Source of the DNA: Bacteroidales bacterium UBA1219
Lineage (GTDB): Bacteria; Bacteroidota; Bacteroidia; Bacteroidales; P3
DNA length: 58,879 nt
Direction of reading: 5' to 3'
Assembly: GCA_002309295.1 (NCBI GenBank)
Contig: DBXF01000009.1
Coordinates: 9,512 to 68,390, forward strand
Under the pieces are notes generated by a model. The model ran no database searches and had not been told where the DNA came from. It saw nothing but the letters and a program-made list of their open reading frames with translations. Position numbers and translations under genes: made by a program. How positions within the stretch are numbered: position 1 is the stretch's first letter; every line of letters begins with the position of its first letter. Shown here piece by piece: positions 34,592 to 43,315 of the stretch.

Positions 34592-36046
34592 ATGAAACCG
34601 AGTAAGACATTATTGTTCATTATAGCTGTGATAGCGGCGTTGGCCCTGGTGTGCGCCATATTCCCGAGAAACGGCATAAGCATAGCGGGGATACGGATTA
34701 AAATGCCCACCATAAGCCATATTTTGGCCGGCAACACCCAATCGGATGTGGATATCGAGGGTATGGACAAAAATCGTCAGACGCAGGCCGAAAAACTGCT
34801 ATATGCGCAGCTGAAGGACAAAATGAGTTACTATGCCGACTATTGTTCCGACAGCAGTCGCGGCTTTGCCCTTCCCGGCAATGACGCCCACTTCTTCGAC
34901 GATTTCTTTGTCCGTGCCGAACAATCCGCCCAAGAGGGCAAGGTAGTGCGCATACTCCACTACGGCGACTCGCAGATAGAGATGGACCGCATCAGCGACG
35001 TGCTGCGGGCGTATATGCAGGAAACTTTCGGCGGACAGGGCGTGGGACTTATCCCTTTCTCGCAGACAATTCCCTGCACCTCGGTGAGCCAGAACGCCAG
35101 CGGCGATTTCACCCGCTACGCCTCCTACGGCGACAGCACGGTGGCACGCAACCACGGCCACTACGGCCCTATGGCCAAATGCTGCCGTGTTAACAGCTCA
35201 GCTTCGGTATCCATCAACGCCACCAAATCCGACACCCGCGACGAGCATCTGAAAAGTTTCTCCAAAATCACCGTGCTTTTCGACAACCTTTCAGGCAACG
35301 TAGCCGTAACGCTCTCCTGCAAAGGCTTCACCGACCAGCAGACGAGCACCGGAATGGGTGTGCACTCCATCACCTGGCAACTCGACTCCGCCGTTACCTC
35401 GGCAAGGGTGTCCGTTTCGGGTTTGTGCGATGTGTACGGCATAATGGTTGACGGCGAATACGGCGTAAGTGTGGACAATATATCGATGCGCGGCGCTTCG
35501 GGACATCAGATTCAGATGATAGACAGCGCACTTCTGGCACAGTCGTTTGCCGAAATGAACATAGGACTTATCCTTTTCCAATACGGCGGCAACTCGGTGC
35601 CATACCTGCACGGAGAGGCGGCGCAGGAGCATTACGCCAAGGAGATGGAACGTCAGCTGCGGATACTTCACCACACCTGTCCCGACGCCAAAATCGTTTT
35701 CATCGGTCCTGCCGATATGTGTCGTGGCAGCGAAGAGGGCGGATTCCAGAGCTGCCGACAGCTGCCAGGAGTAATCAACGCATTACGCACCATGGCCCTC
35801 GAAAACGGCGTGGCTTTTTGGAGCATGTACGACGTGATGGGCGGCAGCGGTTCCATGATGACTTGGGTTAACAACGGCCTCGGCGGCGGCGACTACCTGC
35901 ATTTCTCCGAAAAAGGGGCCCGTAAAATGGGCGGTTACCTCGTAGATGCCTTCAAAACGATGTACGACTTATACAATCTTAAAAAAGAGATAGATCCCAA
36001 AACTTTCGACAAAGAATGGAAAAAATATTCAAAACCACGGCGATAG
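34592..36046 (+). CDS. Membrane-anchored SGNH/GDSL-family hydrolase
   Basis: This 484-residue protein has an N-terminal membrane anchor (about 6-25) and a periplasmic SGNH domain: the catalytic serine S127 in HYGDSQIEMDR, an Asn block in FQYGGNSVPY, and D434-YL-H437 in DYLHFSEKG. SGNH proteins next to an MBOAT membrane acyltransferase usually take the acyl group and place it on, or remove it from, an exported polysaccharide. It overlaps the second SGNH gene by 31 nt. The target glycan is unknown; the divergently transcribed manC only hints at polysaccharide. Confidence 0.85.
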   Translation: MKPSKTLLFIIAVIAALALVCAIFPRNGISIAGIRIKMPTISHILAGNTQSDVDIEGMDKNRQTQAEKLLYAQLKDKMSYYADYCSDSSRGFALPGNDAHFFDDFFVRAEQSAQEGKVVRILHYGDSQIEMDRISDVLRAYMQETFGGQGVGLIPFSQTIPCTSVSQNASGDFTRYASYGDSTVARNHGHYGPMAKCCRVNSSASVSINATKSDTRDEHLKSFSKITVLFDNLSGNVAVTLSCKGFTDQQTSTGMGVHSITWQLDSAVTSARVSVSGLCDVYGIMVDGEYGVSVDNISMRGASGHQIQMIDSALLAQSFAEMNIGLILFQYGGNSVPYLHGEAAQEHYAKEMERQLRILHHTCPDAKIVFIGPADMCRGSEEGGFQSCRQLPGVINALRTMALENGVAFWSMYDVMGGSGSMMTWVNNGLGGGDYLHFSEKGARKMGGYLVDAFKTMYDLYNLKKEIDPKTFDKEWKKYSKPRR

Positions 36047-37287
36047 CACTCCTGCTGCTTATCAGTTCGGCCCTCCCAGCGCAGAGCGTTACAAGCGACA
36101 TAGGCGAGAAATATCCTTTCATAAACCTAGCCGCCGACACCCTTGTTTATAACAAACAGTCGCCGAAAATGAAAAAGTTTTTCCAGAAACTGGGATTAAC
36201 CGTCGCCAGCAAGACCGGGACTTTGAGCATAATGCATATCGGAGGCTCCCACGTGCAGGCAGGCACCCTGTCGCACCGCATACGCACCAACATACTGACA
36301 TCGTTTCCGGGCATCGTTTCCGACCGCGGCATGATTTTCCCCTACTCGGTAGGCGCCAAATGCAACAATCCCGCCGACTACAAGATACAAAAATCTAACA
36401 CTCTGCAACTTACGCGAAACGTTTACAAAGAGCCACAGAAATTGCTCGGACTATGCGGCATCGCCGTAACTGCCTACGACTCAACCGAATGGATAAAAAT
36501 AACGCTAAACGAGCCTCGTATCAATTTCGGCACCAATCAGATAACCCTTCTGGGATATTCCGAAACCGGCAATGTGGCCCCGTATATCCAATTCCAGGAC
36601 AAGGTGTACCTTCCCACACACATAAACCTACAAACGAGGCGCTATGTGTATAATTTCCACACCACGGTGGACTCCTTCACCATAGTGCTGCCCTGCAAGG
36701 AGGAGCAGTCGTTCACCCTTACGGGAGTGTACCTCGCCAACCGCAAAAGCGGCATTACGTTCAACTCCATTGGCGTCAACGGCGCCGCCACCTACGACTA
36801 CCACGAAAAATGTCCCTATTTCACCAAGGACCTGAGGCTGATAAAACCCGACCTCGTCATTTTCGGCATCGGCATCAACGACGCGGCGGGCAAGACTTTC
36901 GACACCGTGGCGTTCCGTCGCAACTATCTGCGCATCATCGACAGCATCAAGGCCGTAAATCCCGACTGCGCTTTTGTTTTTATCACCAACAACGACAGCT
37001 ACAAGAAAATAGGCCGACGCAAATATGCCGCCAACGTCCACGGAGTGCTCGCCCGCGATGTGTTCTACCGTCTGGCCAAAGAGACCGACGGCGCGGTGTG
37101 GGACCTTTTCGACATAATGGGCGGACTCGGATCCATGACCAAATGGCGCGACGCCAAGCTGGGCCAGTCGGACCGCATACATTTCACCCCCGCAGGCTAC
37201 ATTCTTTTGGGAGACCTGTTTTTCAACGCGTTCCTTAACGAAATCTCATACCCCGACGATGGACAATCTGACAACTTTCATTTCTAA
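36016..37287 (+). CDS. Periplasmic SGNH-like protein
   Basis: This 423-residue protein has a signal peptide (MEKIFKTTAIALLLLISSALPAQ) and an SGNH fold with the serine block altered to HIGGSHVQAG (S78, with Gly where GDS has Asp), a good Asn block GIGINDAAG (N288) and D386-RI-H389 in DRIHFTPAGY. All of the Ser, Asn and His positions are kept, so it may be active. It overlaps the gene before it by 31 nt and the MBOAT gene after it by 29 nt. It is probably the acyl-transferring or glycan-binding partner of the MBOAT protein. Confidence 0.82.
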   Translation: MEKIFKTTAIALLLLISSALPAQSVTSDIGEKYPFINLAADTLVYNKQSPKMKKFFQKLGLTVASKTGTLSIMHIGGSHVQAGTLSHRIRTNILTSFPGIVSDRGMIFPYSVGAKCNNPADYKIQKSNTLQLTRNVYKEPQKLLGLCGIAVTAYDSTEWIKITLNEPRINFGTNQITLLGYSETGNVAPYIQFQDKVYLPTHINLQTRRYVYNFHTTVDSFTIVLPCKEEQSFTLTGVYLANRKSGITFNSIGVNGAATYDYHEKCPYFTKDLRLIKPDLVIFGIGINDAAGKTFDTVAFRRNYLRIIDSIKAVNPDCAFVFITNNDSYKKIGRRKYAANVHGVLARDVFYRLAKETDGAVWDLFDIMGGLGSMTKWRDAKLGQSDRIHFTPAGYILLGDLFFNAFLNEISYPDDGQSDNFHF

Positions 37288-39115
37288 CCTGTTCTCGTTC
37301 GACGACAAGAACCCGCTGCTGTTCACCCAGTTCAATTTCTGGGTATTTCTGGCGCTGGTAATGGCCGTGTTTTCGTTCCTGCACAGCAAACGTCTGCTGC
37401 GCAACACTTTCCTTTTCCTCGCCAGCCTTTTCTTCTACTACAAAACGTCGGGACTGATGGTGCTGCTGCTCGTCTTCTCCACCCTGCTGGGATATTTCCT
37501 CGGCATCGGTATGGACAAATACGAGCGCAAGGGCGTACGCAAAGGGCTGATGGCTCTCGGCGTTGTAGTAAACCTGCTGGTACTGTGTTACTTCAAGTAC
37601 GCCTATTTTTTCACCGACGTGTACAACACCATTGTGCAGAGCGACAACAAGGTGATAAACTACCTAGCCTTGTGGGCCAACGAGTGGGGCAACACCGACC
37701 GTTTCGATGCCACCAAAATACTTCTGCCCGTTGGCATTTCGTTCTTTACCTTCCAGAATATCAGCTATATAGTGGATGTGTACCGACACAAGATAAAGCA
37801 CGTGGGCAATATCTTCGACTTCGGTTTCTACACCTCCTTCTTCCCGCAGTTGGTGGCCGGCCCCATCGTCCGTGCCGACCAGTTCGTGCCACAGCTCTAC
37901 AAGCCTTACTTCCTCAGCCGCAAGCAGTTCGGCATTGCCATGTTCTGGATTGTCAACGGTTTGGCAAAAAAGATAATCCTCAGCGACTACCTTGCGGTGA
38001 ATTTCGTCGACCGCATTTTCGACAACCCGCTGCTGTTCACGCCGTTCGAGAATTTCTCGGCACTCTTTGTCTATTCTCTGCAGGTCTATGCCGACTTTTC
38101 GGGCTACACCGACATAGCCACCGGCGTTGCCATGCTGATGGGTTTCTACCTGCCCAAGAACTTCAACTCGCCGTATAAATCGACCAACCCCGCAGGCTTC
38201 TGGAAACGCTGGCACATGTCGCTCTCCAACTGGCTGAAGGACTACCTGTATATCCCGCTGGGCGGCAACCGTGGCGGCACATGGGTGTCGTGGGCCATAC
38301 TGATAGGCATCGCCGCGGTGATAGGCCTTATGGCAAAGACCACCTGGGTTACGATGCTTATCATCGCCATCATTGTGGCAATTGTGGGATGTTATGTCTT
38401 CTGGCCGAAAGCCAAACGCGAAATCACCACCAACATCAACAACATGGACACCATGCTGCTGGGCGGCCTGTGGCACGGCGCCAGCTTCAATTTCATCACT
38501 TGGGGCGGACTCAACGGCTTGGGAATACTCATCTACAAATGGTGGAAAAATCGCAGCAAAGGCACCCGCACCATTGCCACACTCTTGCTGTGGATGGCTT
38601 TTGTGGTGGCGTGGATAGCGTGGGACGCTGCCGCCATACGCGTAGGCTGCGTGTGGACGGGAGTTATCTTTGTGGGAACGTTGATAGACTGGATTTATTC
38701 GACACTGACCTCGGGCGGCCGTCCGATAGCTTGGCTCAACCGAGGGTGGAGCATTTTCCTAACCTTCGTATTCATCAGCTTTACGCGACTGTTTTTCCGT
38801 TCGGGTTCCAACCTCGACCCCGCCGAGGCCAACACCGTGGCGTGGAACACCGCCAAGAACATGGTACAGAAAATGGGTGACAAATGGGAGTGGAGCCATG
38901 TGTGGGGCGTAATTTCGGGCTACAGCAACATTTTCATCATTTTCGCCATAGGTATGATAATACACTGGCTGCCCGAACGTTGGAAACGCTGGTACAGAAT
39001 AAATTTCGCCATGCTGCCCCTGTGGGCCATAGCTATAATAACAGTACTTGCGGTGATGCTTCTGTATCAGTTCGTTACCGCCGACCTACAGCCGTTTATC
39101 TATTTCCAGTTTTAA
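37259..39115 (+). CDS. MBOAT family O-acyltransferase
   Basis: This 618-residue polytopic membrane protein of the AlgI/DltB/PatA type moves acyl (often acetyl) groups across the inner membrane for transfer to exported polysaccharide. Family motifs are the invariant histidine region FWKRWHMSLSNWLKDYLYIPLGG (H319) and GGLWHGASFNFITWGGLNG (H406). It is longer than AlgI (~520), with extra hydrophobic segments between the two motifs (about 340-385). It forms an operon of overlapping genes with two SGNH proteins. The chemistry follows the family; the acceptor is not known. Confidence 0.93.
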   Translation: MDNLTTFISNLFSFDDKNPLLFTQFNFWVFLALVMAVFSFLHSKRLLRNTFLFLASLFFYYKTSGLMVLLLVFSTLLGYFLGIGMDKYERKGVRKGLMALGVVVNLLVLCYFKYAYFFTDVYNTIVQSDNKVINYLALWANEWGNTDRFDATKILLPVGISFFTFQNISYIVDVYRHKIKHVGNIFDFGFYTSFFPQLVAGPIVRADQFVPQLYKPYFLSRKQFGIAMFWIVNGLAKKIILSDYLAVNFVDRIFDNPLLFTPFENFSALFVYSLQVYADFSGYTDIATGVAMLMGFYLPKNFNSPYKSTNPAGFWKRWHMSLSNWLKDYLYIPLGGNRGGTWVSWAILIGIAAVIGLMAKTTWVTMLIIAIIVAIVGCYVFWPKAKREITTNINNMDTMLLGGLWHGASFNFITWGGLNGLGILIYKWWKNRSKGTRTIATLLLWMAFVVAWIAWDAAAIRVGCVWTGVIFVGTLIDWIYSTLTSGGRPIAWLNRGWSIFLTFVFISFTRLFFRSGSNLDPAEANTVAWNTAKNMVQKMGDKWEWSHVWGVISGYSNIFIIFAIGMIIHWLPERWKRWYRINFAMLPLWAIAIITVLAVMLLYQFVTADLQPFIYFQF

Positions 39116-39189
39116 AATTTGCAAATCTTATACAATAATACAGACGTTTTGCAGTTATAACTTTTTTGAGACACATTAATAACAAAAAT

Positions 39190-40029
39190 ATGAACGAGAA
39201 AACCATAATAGTAGGTACCGACTTTTCGCAAGGCTCGTACGTGGCTTTGGATGTCGCCACCGACATTGCCAACAAACTTGTCGCCAATATCGAACTGATA
39301 TGGGTGTGCAAGGAGAAAAACCTCTTTTCCGACGAACAGACCAAATCGCTCCGCGGCTTGGCAATGGAAAAGCTGGCCAGCCTTGCCGAAGAATACGGTA
39401 AGAAACTCAAAACCACCAAGATAGAATGGAAAATAATGGACGGAAAGGTGGCCCCCGTTATTGCCAAAGAGGCCGAAACCGTAAACGCCTCGATGATTGT
39501 GATAGGTACCAACGGCGCCTCGGGTTTCGAGAAATACTGGATGGGAAGTACCGCTGTGCGTATAGTGCAGGAGGCCAACTGCCCCACCCTATCGATACGC
39601 GAGGGCTTCAACTACCACAAAAACCTCGACCGCATTGTGGCTCCGCTCAATATGACCGAAAACTCGCGTCAGAAAATTCCTTTGGTGGCAAATATGGCCA
39701 AGATTTTCGGCTCCACGGTGCACCTACTCGGCCTGGCCGAACAGCAGTCCGAAGTGCCTACCATCGACATATATCTGCGACAGGCAGAGAACTACATGCG
39801 TGAAGTCGGTGTAAACTACCAGTCGGAACGTATGCTAACCAAGAACCTCTCCGCCGAAATCCTTGAATACGCTTCGAGCATTTCCGCCGACCTTATCATT
39901 ATCACCACCGAACAGGAATACCTGCTTTCCTCGCTGTTCATTGGCACACACGCACAGCAGATTATCCACCACTCGCTGATACCTGTGCTAAGCTCGCACC
40001 CGCGCGAAATAGGAAGCCTGGCACGATAA
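39190..40029 (+). CDS. Universal stress protein, two tandem Usp domains
   Basis: This 279-residue protein has two Usp folds. The first (about 1-140) has TIIVGTDFSQGS and the nucleotide-binding GTNGASGFEKYWMGSTAVRIVQEANCPTLSI; the second (about 150-279) is more degenerate (IIITTEQEYLLSSLFIGTHAQQIIHHSLIPVLS). I chose ATG 39190 (MNEKTIIVG) over one at 39166, which would add eight residues outside the fold. It is cytoplasmic and probably binds ATP through the first domain. It follows the MBOAT gene by 74 bp and may have its own promoter. Confidence 0.9.
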   Translation: MNEKTIIVGTDFSQGSYVALDVATDIANKLVANIELIWVCKEKNLFSDEQTKSLRGLAMEKLASLAEEYGKKLKTTKIEWKIMDGKVAPVIAKEAETVNASMIVIGTNGASGFEKYWMGSTAVRIVQEANCPTLSIREGFNYHKNLDRIVAPLNMTENSRQKIPLVANMAKIFGSTVHLLGLAEQQSEVPTIDIYLRQAENYMREVGVNYQSERMLTKNLSAEILEYASSISADLIIITTEQEYLLSSLFIGTHAQQIIHHSLIPVLSSHPREIGSLAR

Positions 40030-40085
40030 CAGTTTATAGTTTATAATTTATAGTTGAGAGTTTTATAGTTAAGAGTTTATAATGC
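40030..40085 (+). repeat. AGTTTATAGTT-type direct repeats
   Basis: Variants of AGTTTATA and AGTTGAGAGTTTTATA are repeated about five times between the Usp gene and yraN. The pattern is like part of the block at 17389-17460. Confidence 0.7.
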
Positions 40086-40134
40086 GGGGGGTGTACCGTG
40101 CAAGCGGAGCCTCCCGTTCCATTTATTAAAAGAT

Positions 40135-40497
40135 ATGGCAGAGCACAACGATTTCGGAGCTTCGGGCGAACAGATGGCAAGAGAATTCCTTGTAAACGAA
40201 GGTTATACTATTTTGGAGACGAACTGGCGTTACCTGTCGCACGAGGTGGACATTATTGCCAAAAAAGGCGACATACTGGCTTTTGTGGAGGTAAAAACCC
40301 GCAACAGCCGTTTCCTCGGCGAACCGGAAGTGTTTGTGTCGCGCACCCAGCAACGATCGTACATCACCGTGGCCAACGCATACGTGCAACAGAACAACCG
40401 TCAGGAGGAAGTGCGGTTCGACATCATTTCGATAATTCTAAACTCGAAAGAAAATACGGTGAAACACATCGCAGGCGCATTCTCCACCATCGTTTGA
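40135..40497 (+). CDS. yraN: YraN/UPF0102 family nuclease-like protein
   Basis: This 120-residue protein has the family core: GEQMAREFLVNEGYTILETNWR, EVDIIAKKGDILAFVEVKTR and a C-terminal RFDIISI. The E..D...EVK arrangement is that of a restriction-endonuclease-like fold. Its biological role is not settled. Start ATG 40135 gives the normal family length. Confidence 0.93.
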   Translation: MAEHNDFGASGEQMAREFLVNEGYTILETNWRYLSHEVDIIAKKGDILAFVEVKTRNSRFLGEPEVFVSRTQQRSYITVANAYVQQNNRQEEVRFDIISIILNSKENTVKHIAGAFSTIV

Positions 40498-40572
40498 ATA
40501 GCTGAAAGTGGAAATTTCCGACTACCTTCAACTATTCACCAACACATAAAAACAAACATCTCATCAAAACTT

Positions 40573-40587
40573 TGCAACTCGGTTGCA
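40573..40587. promoter_or_regulatory. Inverted repeat TGCAAC-N3-GTTGCA upstream of the metal ATPase
   Basis: A perfect 6-bp dyad with a 3-bp spacer lies 12 bp upstream of the -7 box, between the expected -33 and -7 positions of the P-type ATPase promoter. It is a candidate operator. The adjacent downstream gene encodes a Fur-family regulator. Confidence 0.5.
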
Positions 40588-40599
40588 GAAAAATCATGG

Positions 40600-40607
40600 T
40601 AATTTTG
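40600..40607 (+). promoter_or_regulatory. Candidate promoter -7 box of the metal ATPase
   Basis: TAATTTTG matches TAnnTTTG and lies 23 bp before the chosen ATG at 40631, so the leader would be short (about 17 nt). Confidence 0.5.
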
Positions 40608-40630
40608 CAAAATCAAAAAACACTATTACC

Positions 40631-42493
40631 ATGAACAAAAAACTAATACGTATCATCGTCACGGCGCTGCTTCTTGTAGGTGCCATTGTTGTTGAAAAGA
40701 CCACCAACCTGCCCGTGTGGCAACTCCTATTGGTTTATCTTGTGCCGTATCTGCTTATAAGCTACGACATTATCGCCGAGTCGGCGGAAGGCATTGTCGA
40801 AGGCGAGCCTTTCAACGAAGACCTCTTAATGACCATAGCCACTTTCGGAGCGTTGCTCATTGGTTTCCTGCCAGGAGCCGAGACTCAGTTCCCCGAAGCG
40901 GTGTTTATCATGCTTTTCTTCCAGATTGGCGAGATGTTCGAAGATTACGCCGAGGACAAGAACCGCGATTCGATAGCCCATCTGATGGACATCCGTCCCG
41001 AAAGCGCCACCGTGGTCCGCAACGGAGCGGAGACCGAAGTGACTCCCGACGAGGTGGCCGTGGGTGAGATTATCGTCATCAAAGCTGGCGACAAGGTGCC
41101 TTTGGACGGCGTTGTGGAGGAAGGCACTTCATCGCTCAACACTGTAGCCCTTACGGGCGAGAGCATGCCGCGTAGCGTGGCCGAAGGCGACACGGTGCTT
41201 TCCGGCACCATCAACATTTCGGGCACGCTGAAAGTGCGTGTTACCAAGGCTTACGCCGAATCTACGGTGACAAAAATCCTCGATCTTGTGGAAAACGCCC
41301 AGCAGAACAAGTCGAAAAGCGAGACCTTCATCACCCGTTTCGCACGCATCTACACCCCCGTGGTGGTGTGTGCTGCCGTGCTGTTGGCGGTTGTCCCGCC
41401 TTTGGTGAGCGGTGCTTTCGCCCAGAATTTTGCCACATGGCTCTATCGCGCCTTGATGTTTCTCGTGGTGTCGTGTCCCTGCGCGCTCGTGGTGTCGGTG
41501 CCGTTGGCATTCTTCGGCGGCATTGGCAAGGCATCGCGCAACGGCGTGCTGGTGAAAGGCTCCAATTATATGGACGCCCTCGCCAAACTGGGCACCGTGG
41601 TGTTCGACAAAACGGGAACCCTAACCCGCGGCGAGTTCGAGGTGGTTTCGGTGCATCCCAACGAGATGGACGCCACGGAGCTGCTGCATCTTGCCTCGCA
41701 TGTGGAGCATTACAGCAAACACCCCATAGCCGTGTCGTTGAAAAACGCCTACAAGTCCGAGTGCAACGACTGTTCGGTGCAGGATATCGAAGAAGTGGCG
41801 GGACAGGGCATGCGCGCCACTGTGAACGGTGCCACCGTTTGTGTGGGCAACGCACGTATGATGGAAGCCCTCGGGGTGGATTACGACAAAGTCGGCGGAA
41901 CGGTGGTGCACGTGAGTGTGAACAACCGCTATGCAGGCCATATAGTAGTTTCGGACCAAGTGAAAGAGGATGCCGCACAGAGTCTCGGCGAATTACGGCA
42001 AACTGGTGTGGAAAAAATAGTGATGCTCACCGGCGACCACGAGAAAGAGGGCTGTGCCGTGGCCGAGCAACTCGCTGTTGACGAACATTATGCCGAACTG
42101 CTTCCCGCCGACAAGGTTGAGCATCTGCGTCAGCTTATCGCAACACCCCACAAAGGGACAGTGGCTTTTGTCGGCGACGGCATCAACGACGCTCCCGTGC
42201 TGGCTCTGGCCGACGTGGGCATTGCCATGGGCGCCCTCGGCTCCGACGCGGCTATCGAAGCCGCCGACGTGGTGGTGATGGACGACAACCTTGCCAAAAT
42301 ACCTTTGGCTATACGCATTGCCCGAAAAACAGTGAGGATAGCCACCGAGAACGTGTGGTTCGCCATTTCGGTGAAACTGCTGGTGCTGCTGCTTGCCGTT
42401 CTTGGCGTGGCACTGCTGTGGATGGCGGTGGTGGCCGACGTGGGAGTTACCGTACTGGCGGTGCTCAACGCAATGCGTCTACTGAAAAAATAA
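40631..42493 (+). CDS. Heavy-metal P1B-type ATPase (Zn/Cd/Pb export type)
   Basis: This 620-residue ATP-driven metal exporter has the metal-binding C282-P-C284 in SCPCALVVSVPLAFFGG, the phosphorylated D326 in DKTGTLTRG, TGES in the actuator domain and GDGINDAPVLA near the hinge. It has no N-terminal CxxC metal-binding (HMA) domain. CPC followed by ALVVSVPLAF is usual for the Zn/Cd group. I chose ATG 40631 (MNKKLIRIIV), because the in-frame start at 40583 would lie upstream of the predicted promoter box. A Fur-family regulator gene follows after 63 bp. Confidence 0.92.
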   Translation: MNKKLIRIIVTALLLVGAIVVEKTTNLPVWQLLLVYLVPYLLISYDIIAESAEGIVEGEPFNEDLLMTIATFGALLIGFLPGAETQFPEAVFIMLFFQIGEMFEDYAEDKNRDSIAHLMDIRPESATVVRNGAETEVTPDEVAVGEIIVIKAGDKVPLDGVVEEGTSSLNTVALTGESMPRSVAEGDTVLSGTINISGTLKVRVTKAYAESTVTKILDLVENAQQNKSKSETFITRFARIYTPVVVCAAVLLAVVPPLVSGAFAQNFATWLYRALMFLVVSCPCALVVSVPLAFFGGIGKASRNGVLVKGSNYMDALAKLGTVVFDKTGTLTRGEFEVVSVHPNEMDATELLHLASHVEHYSKHPIAVSLKNAYKSECNDCSVQDIEEVAGQGMRATVNGATVCVGNARMMEALGVDYDKVGGTVVHVSVNNRYAGHIVVSDQVKEDAAQSLGELRQTGVEKIVMLTGDHEKEGCAVAEQLAVDEHYAELLPADKVEHLRQLIATPHKGTVAFVGDGINDAPVLALADVGIAMGALGSDAAIEAADVVVMDDNLAKIPLAIRIARKTVRIATENVWFAISVKLLVLLLAVLGVALLWMAVVADVGVTVLAVLNAMRLLKK

Positions 42494-42529
42494 CCATAAA
42501 TGATGAGTGCTTTTTCGGTTTTTATTTCG

Positions 42530-42537
42530 TAACTTTG
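42530..42537 (+). promoter_or_regulatory. Candidate promoter -7 box of the Fur-family gene
   Basis: TAACTTTG followed by CACATC fits TAnnTTTG and lies 19 bp before the ATG at 42557. A T-rich stretch is present at about -33. The regulator may therefore be transcribed separately from the ATPase as well as by read-through. Confidence 0.45.
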
Positions 42538-42556
42538 CACATCATTAGCAAAGGAT

Positions 42557-42976
42557 ATGGAACAGCAGAAATATGTGGAAATACTTGAGCAACACGACGT
42601 TAAGCCCACAGCCAACCGGTTATTGGTGCTTGGCGTTTTGTGCGGTGCCGACAATCCTCTGTCGCTGAAAGAGATAGAGGACAGGGTGGAATCCATCGAC
42701 AAATCGGGGGTGTTCCGCACCCTGACGCTGTTCCGCGAACATCATCTTATACATGTGATAGAGGGCGCTGAAAACGGCGTGCGCTACGAGCTTTGCCACG
42801 ACCATAGCGATGATTCGGACAACGACCAGCACCTGCATTTCTACTGCGAGAACTGCAAAAAGACCTTCTGTCTGGAAACTCCTATCCCCGATGTGCCTCT
42901 GCCCGAAGGCTTCGACGCCCACTGCGGCAACTATATGATAAAAGGCATCTGTCCCAAGTGCGGGAAAAGGAATTGA
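42557..42976 (+). CDS. Fur-family metalloregulator
   Basis: This 139-residue protein has an N-terminal winged helix (KPTANRLLVLGVLCG, DKSGVFRTLTLFREHHLIHVIEG) and a C-terminal dimerisation domain with a structural zinc site from C97-EN-C100 and C132-PK-C135, plus His/Asp-rich sensing residues (CHDHSDDSDNDQHLHF). Its position after a Zn/Cd exporter suggests a zinc or related metal response (Zur-like), but Fur-family members cannot be reliably separated by sequence reading. Confidence 0.9.
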   Translation: MEQQKYVEILEQHDVKPTANRLLVLGVLCGADNPLSLKEIEDRVESIDKSGVFRTLTLFREHHLIHVIEGAENGVRYELCHDHSDDSDNDQHLHFYCENCKKTFCLETPIPDVPLPEGFDAHCGNYMIKGICPKCGKRN

Positions 42977-43011
42977 TAATTAGTAATTAGCAGTTAGTAA
43001 TTAGTAATTGT
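42973..43011. repeat. TTAGTAA-type direct repeats
   Basis: Variants of AATTAGTAATTAGCAGTTAGTAATT overlap the Fur-family stop codon. This is the reverse complement of the pattern at 25141-25183. Confidence 0.7.
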
Positions 43012-43315
43012 TTTAGGATGTTCGGACATTCGACAATCTGAGAATCTGTCAATCTGAAAGTCTGAAAATCTCTCTTTGGTCGCTGCGCTCAAAATTATAG
43101 AAAAATTAGGTTCAAAATTATAGAAAAATTTTCTTGCAATTTTTTTTATCCAATTTTCTTGTAATTTTGAGGCCAAAGGCCGACCCGGAGGCAGTGTTGG
43201 TCAGAAGTCAAAAGTTAATGGAAAATGAACAATTAGTTTGTAGCTAAACAATTAAACACCTTCACATCTTCACACCTTCACTATTCACTGCCGTGGCTCA
43301 CGCTGTGGAAGAAAC
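43012..43315. other. Repeat-rich convergent intergenic DNA
   Basis: No gene is seen. It holds four to five AATCTG/GTCTGAAA units (43030-43068), a direct repeat of TTCAAAATTATAGAAAAATT (about 43087-43131) that is partly inverted at about 43150-43170, and the TTAAACA/CTTCAC family at 43241-43288. No clear intrinsic terminator separates the two converging genes. Confidence 0.65.
43241..43288 (+). repeat. TTAAACA/CTTCAC repeat, second copy
   Basis: TAAACAATTAAACA is followed by four CTTCAC-type units. The same layout occurs at 17452-17530 and 45352-45419, always in this orientation. Confidence 0.75.

Noticed and set aside
40583..40630. Longer start for the metal ATPase
   Set aside because: It would put the start codon upstream of the predicted -7 box, and the added residues are polar and lack a metal-binding CxxC motif.
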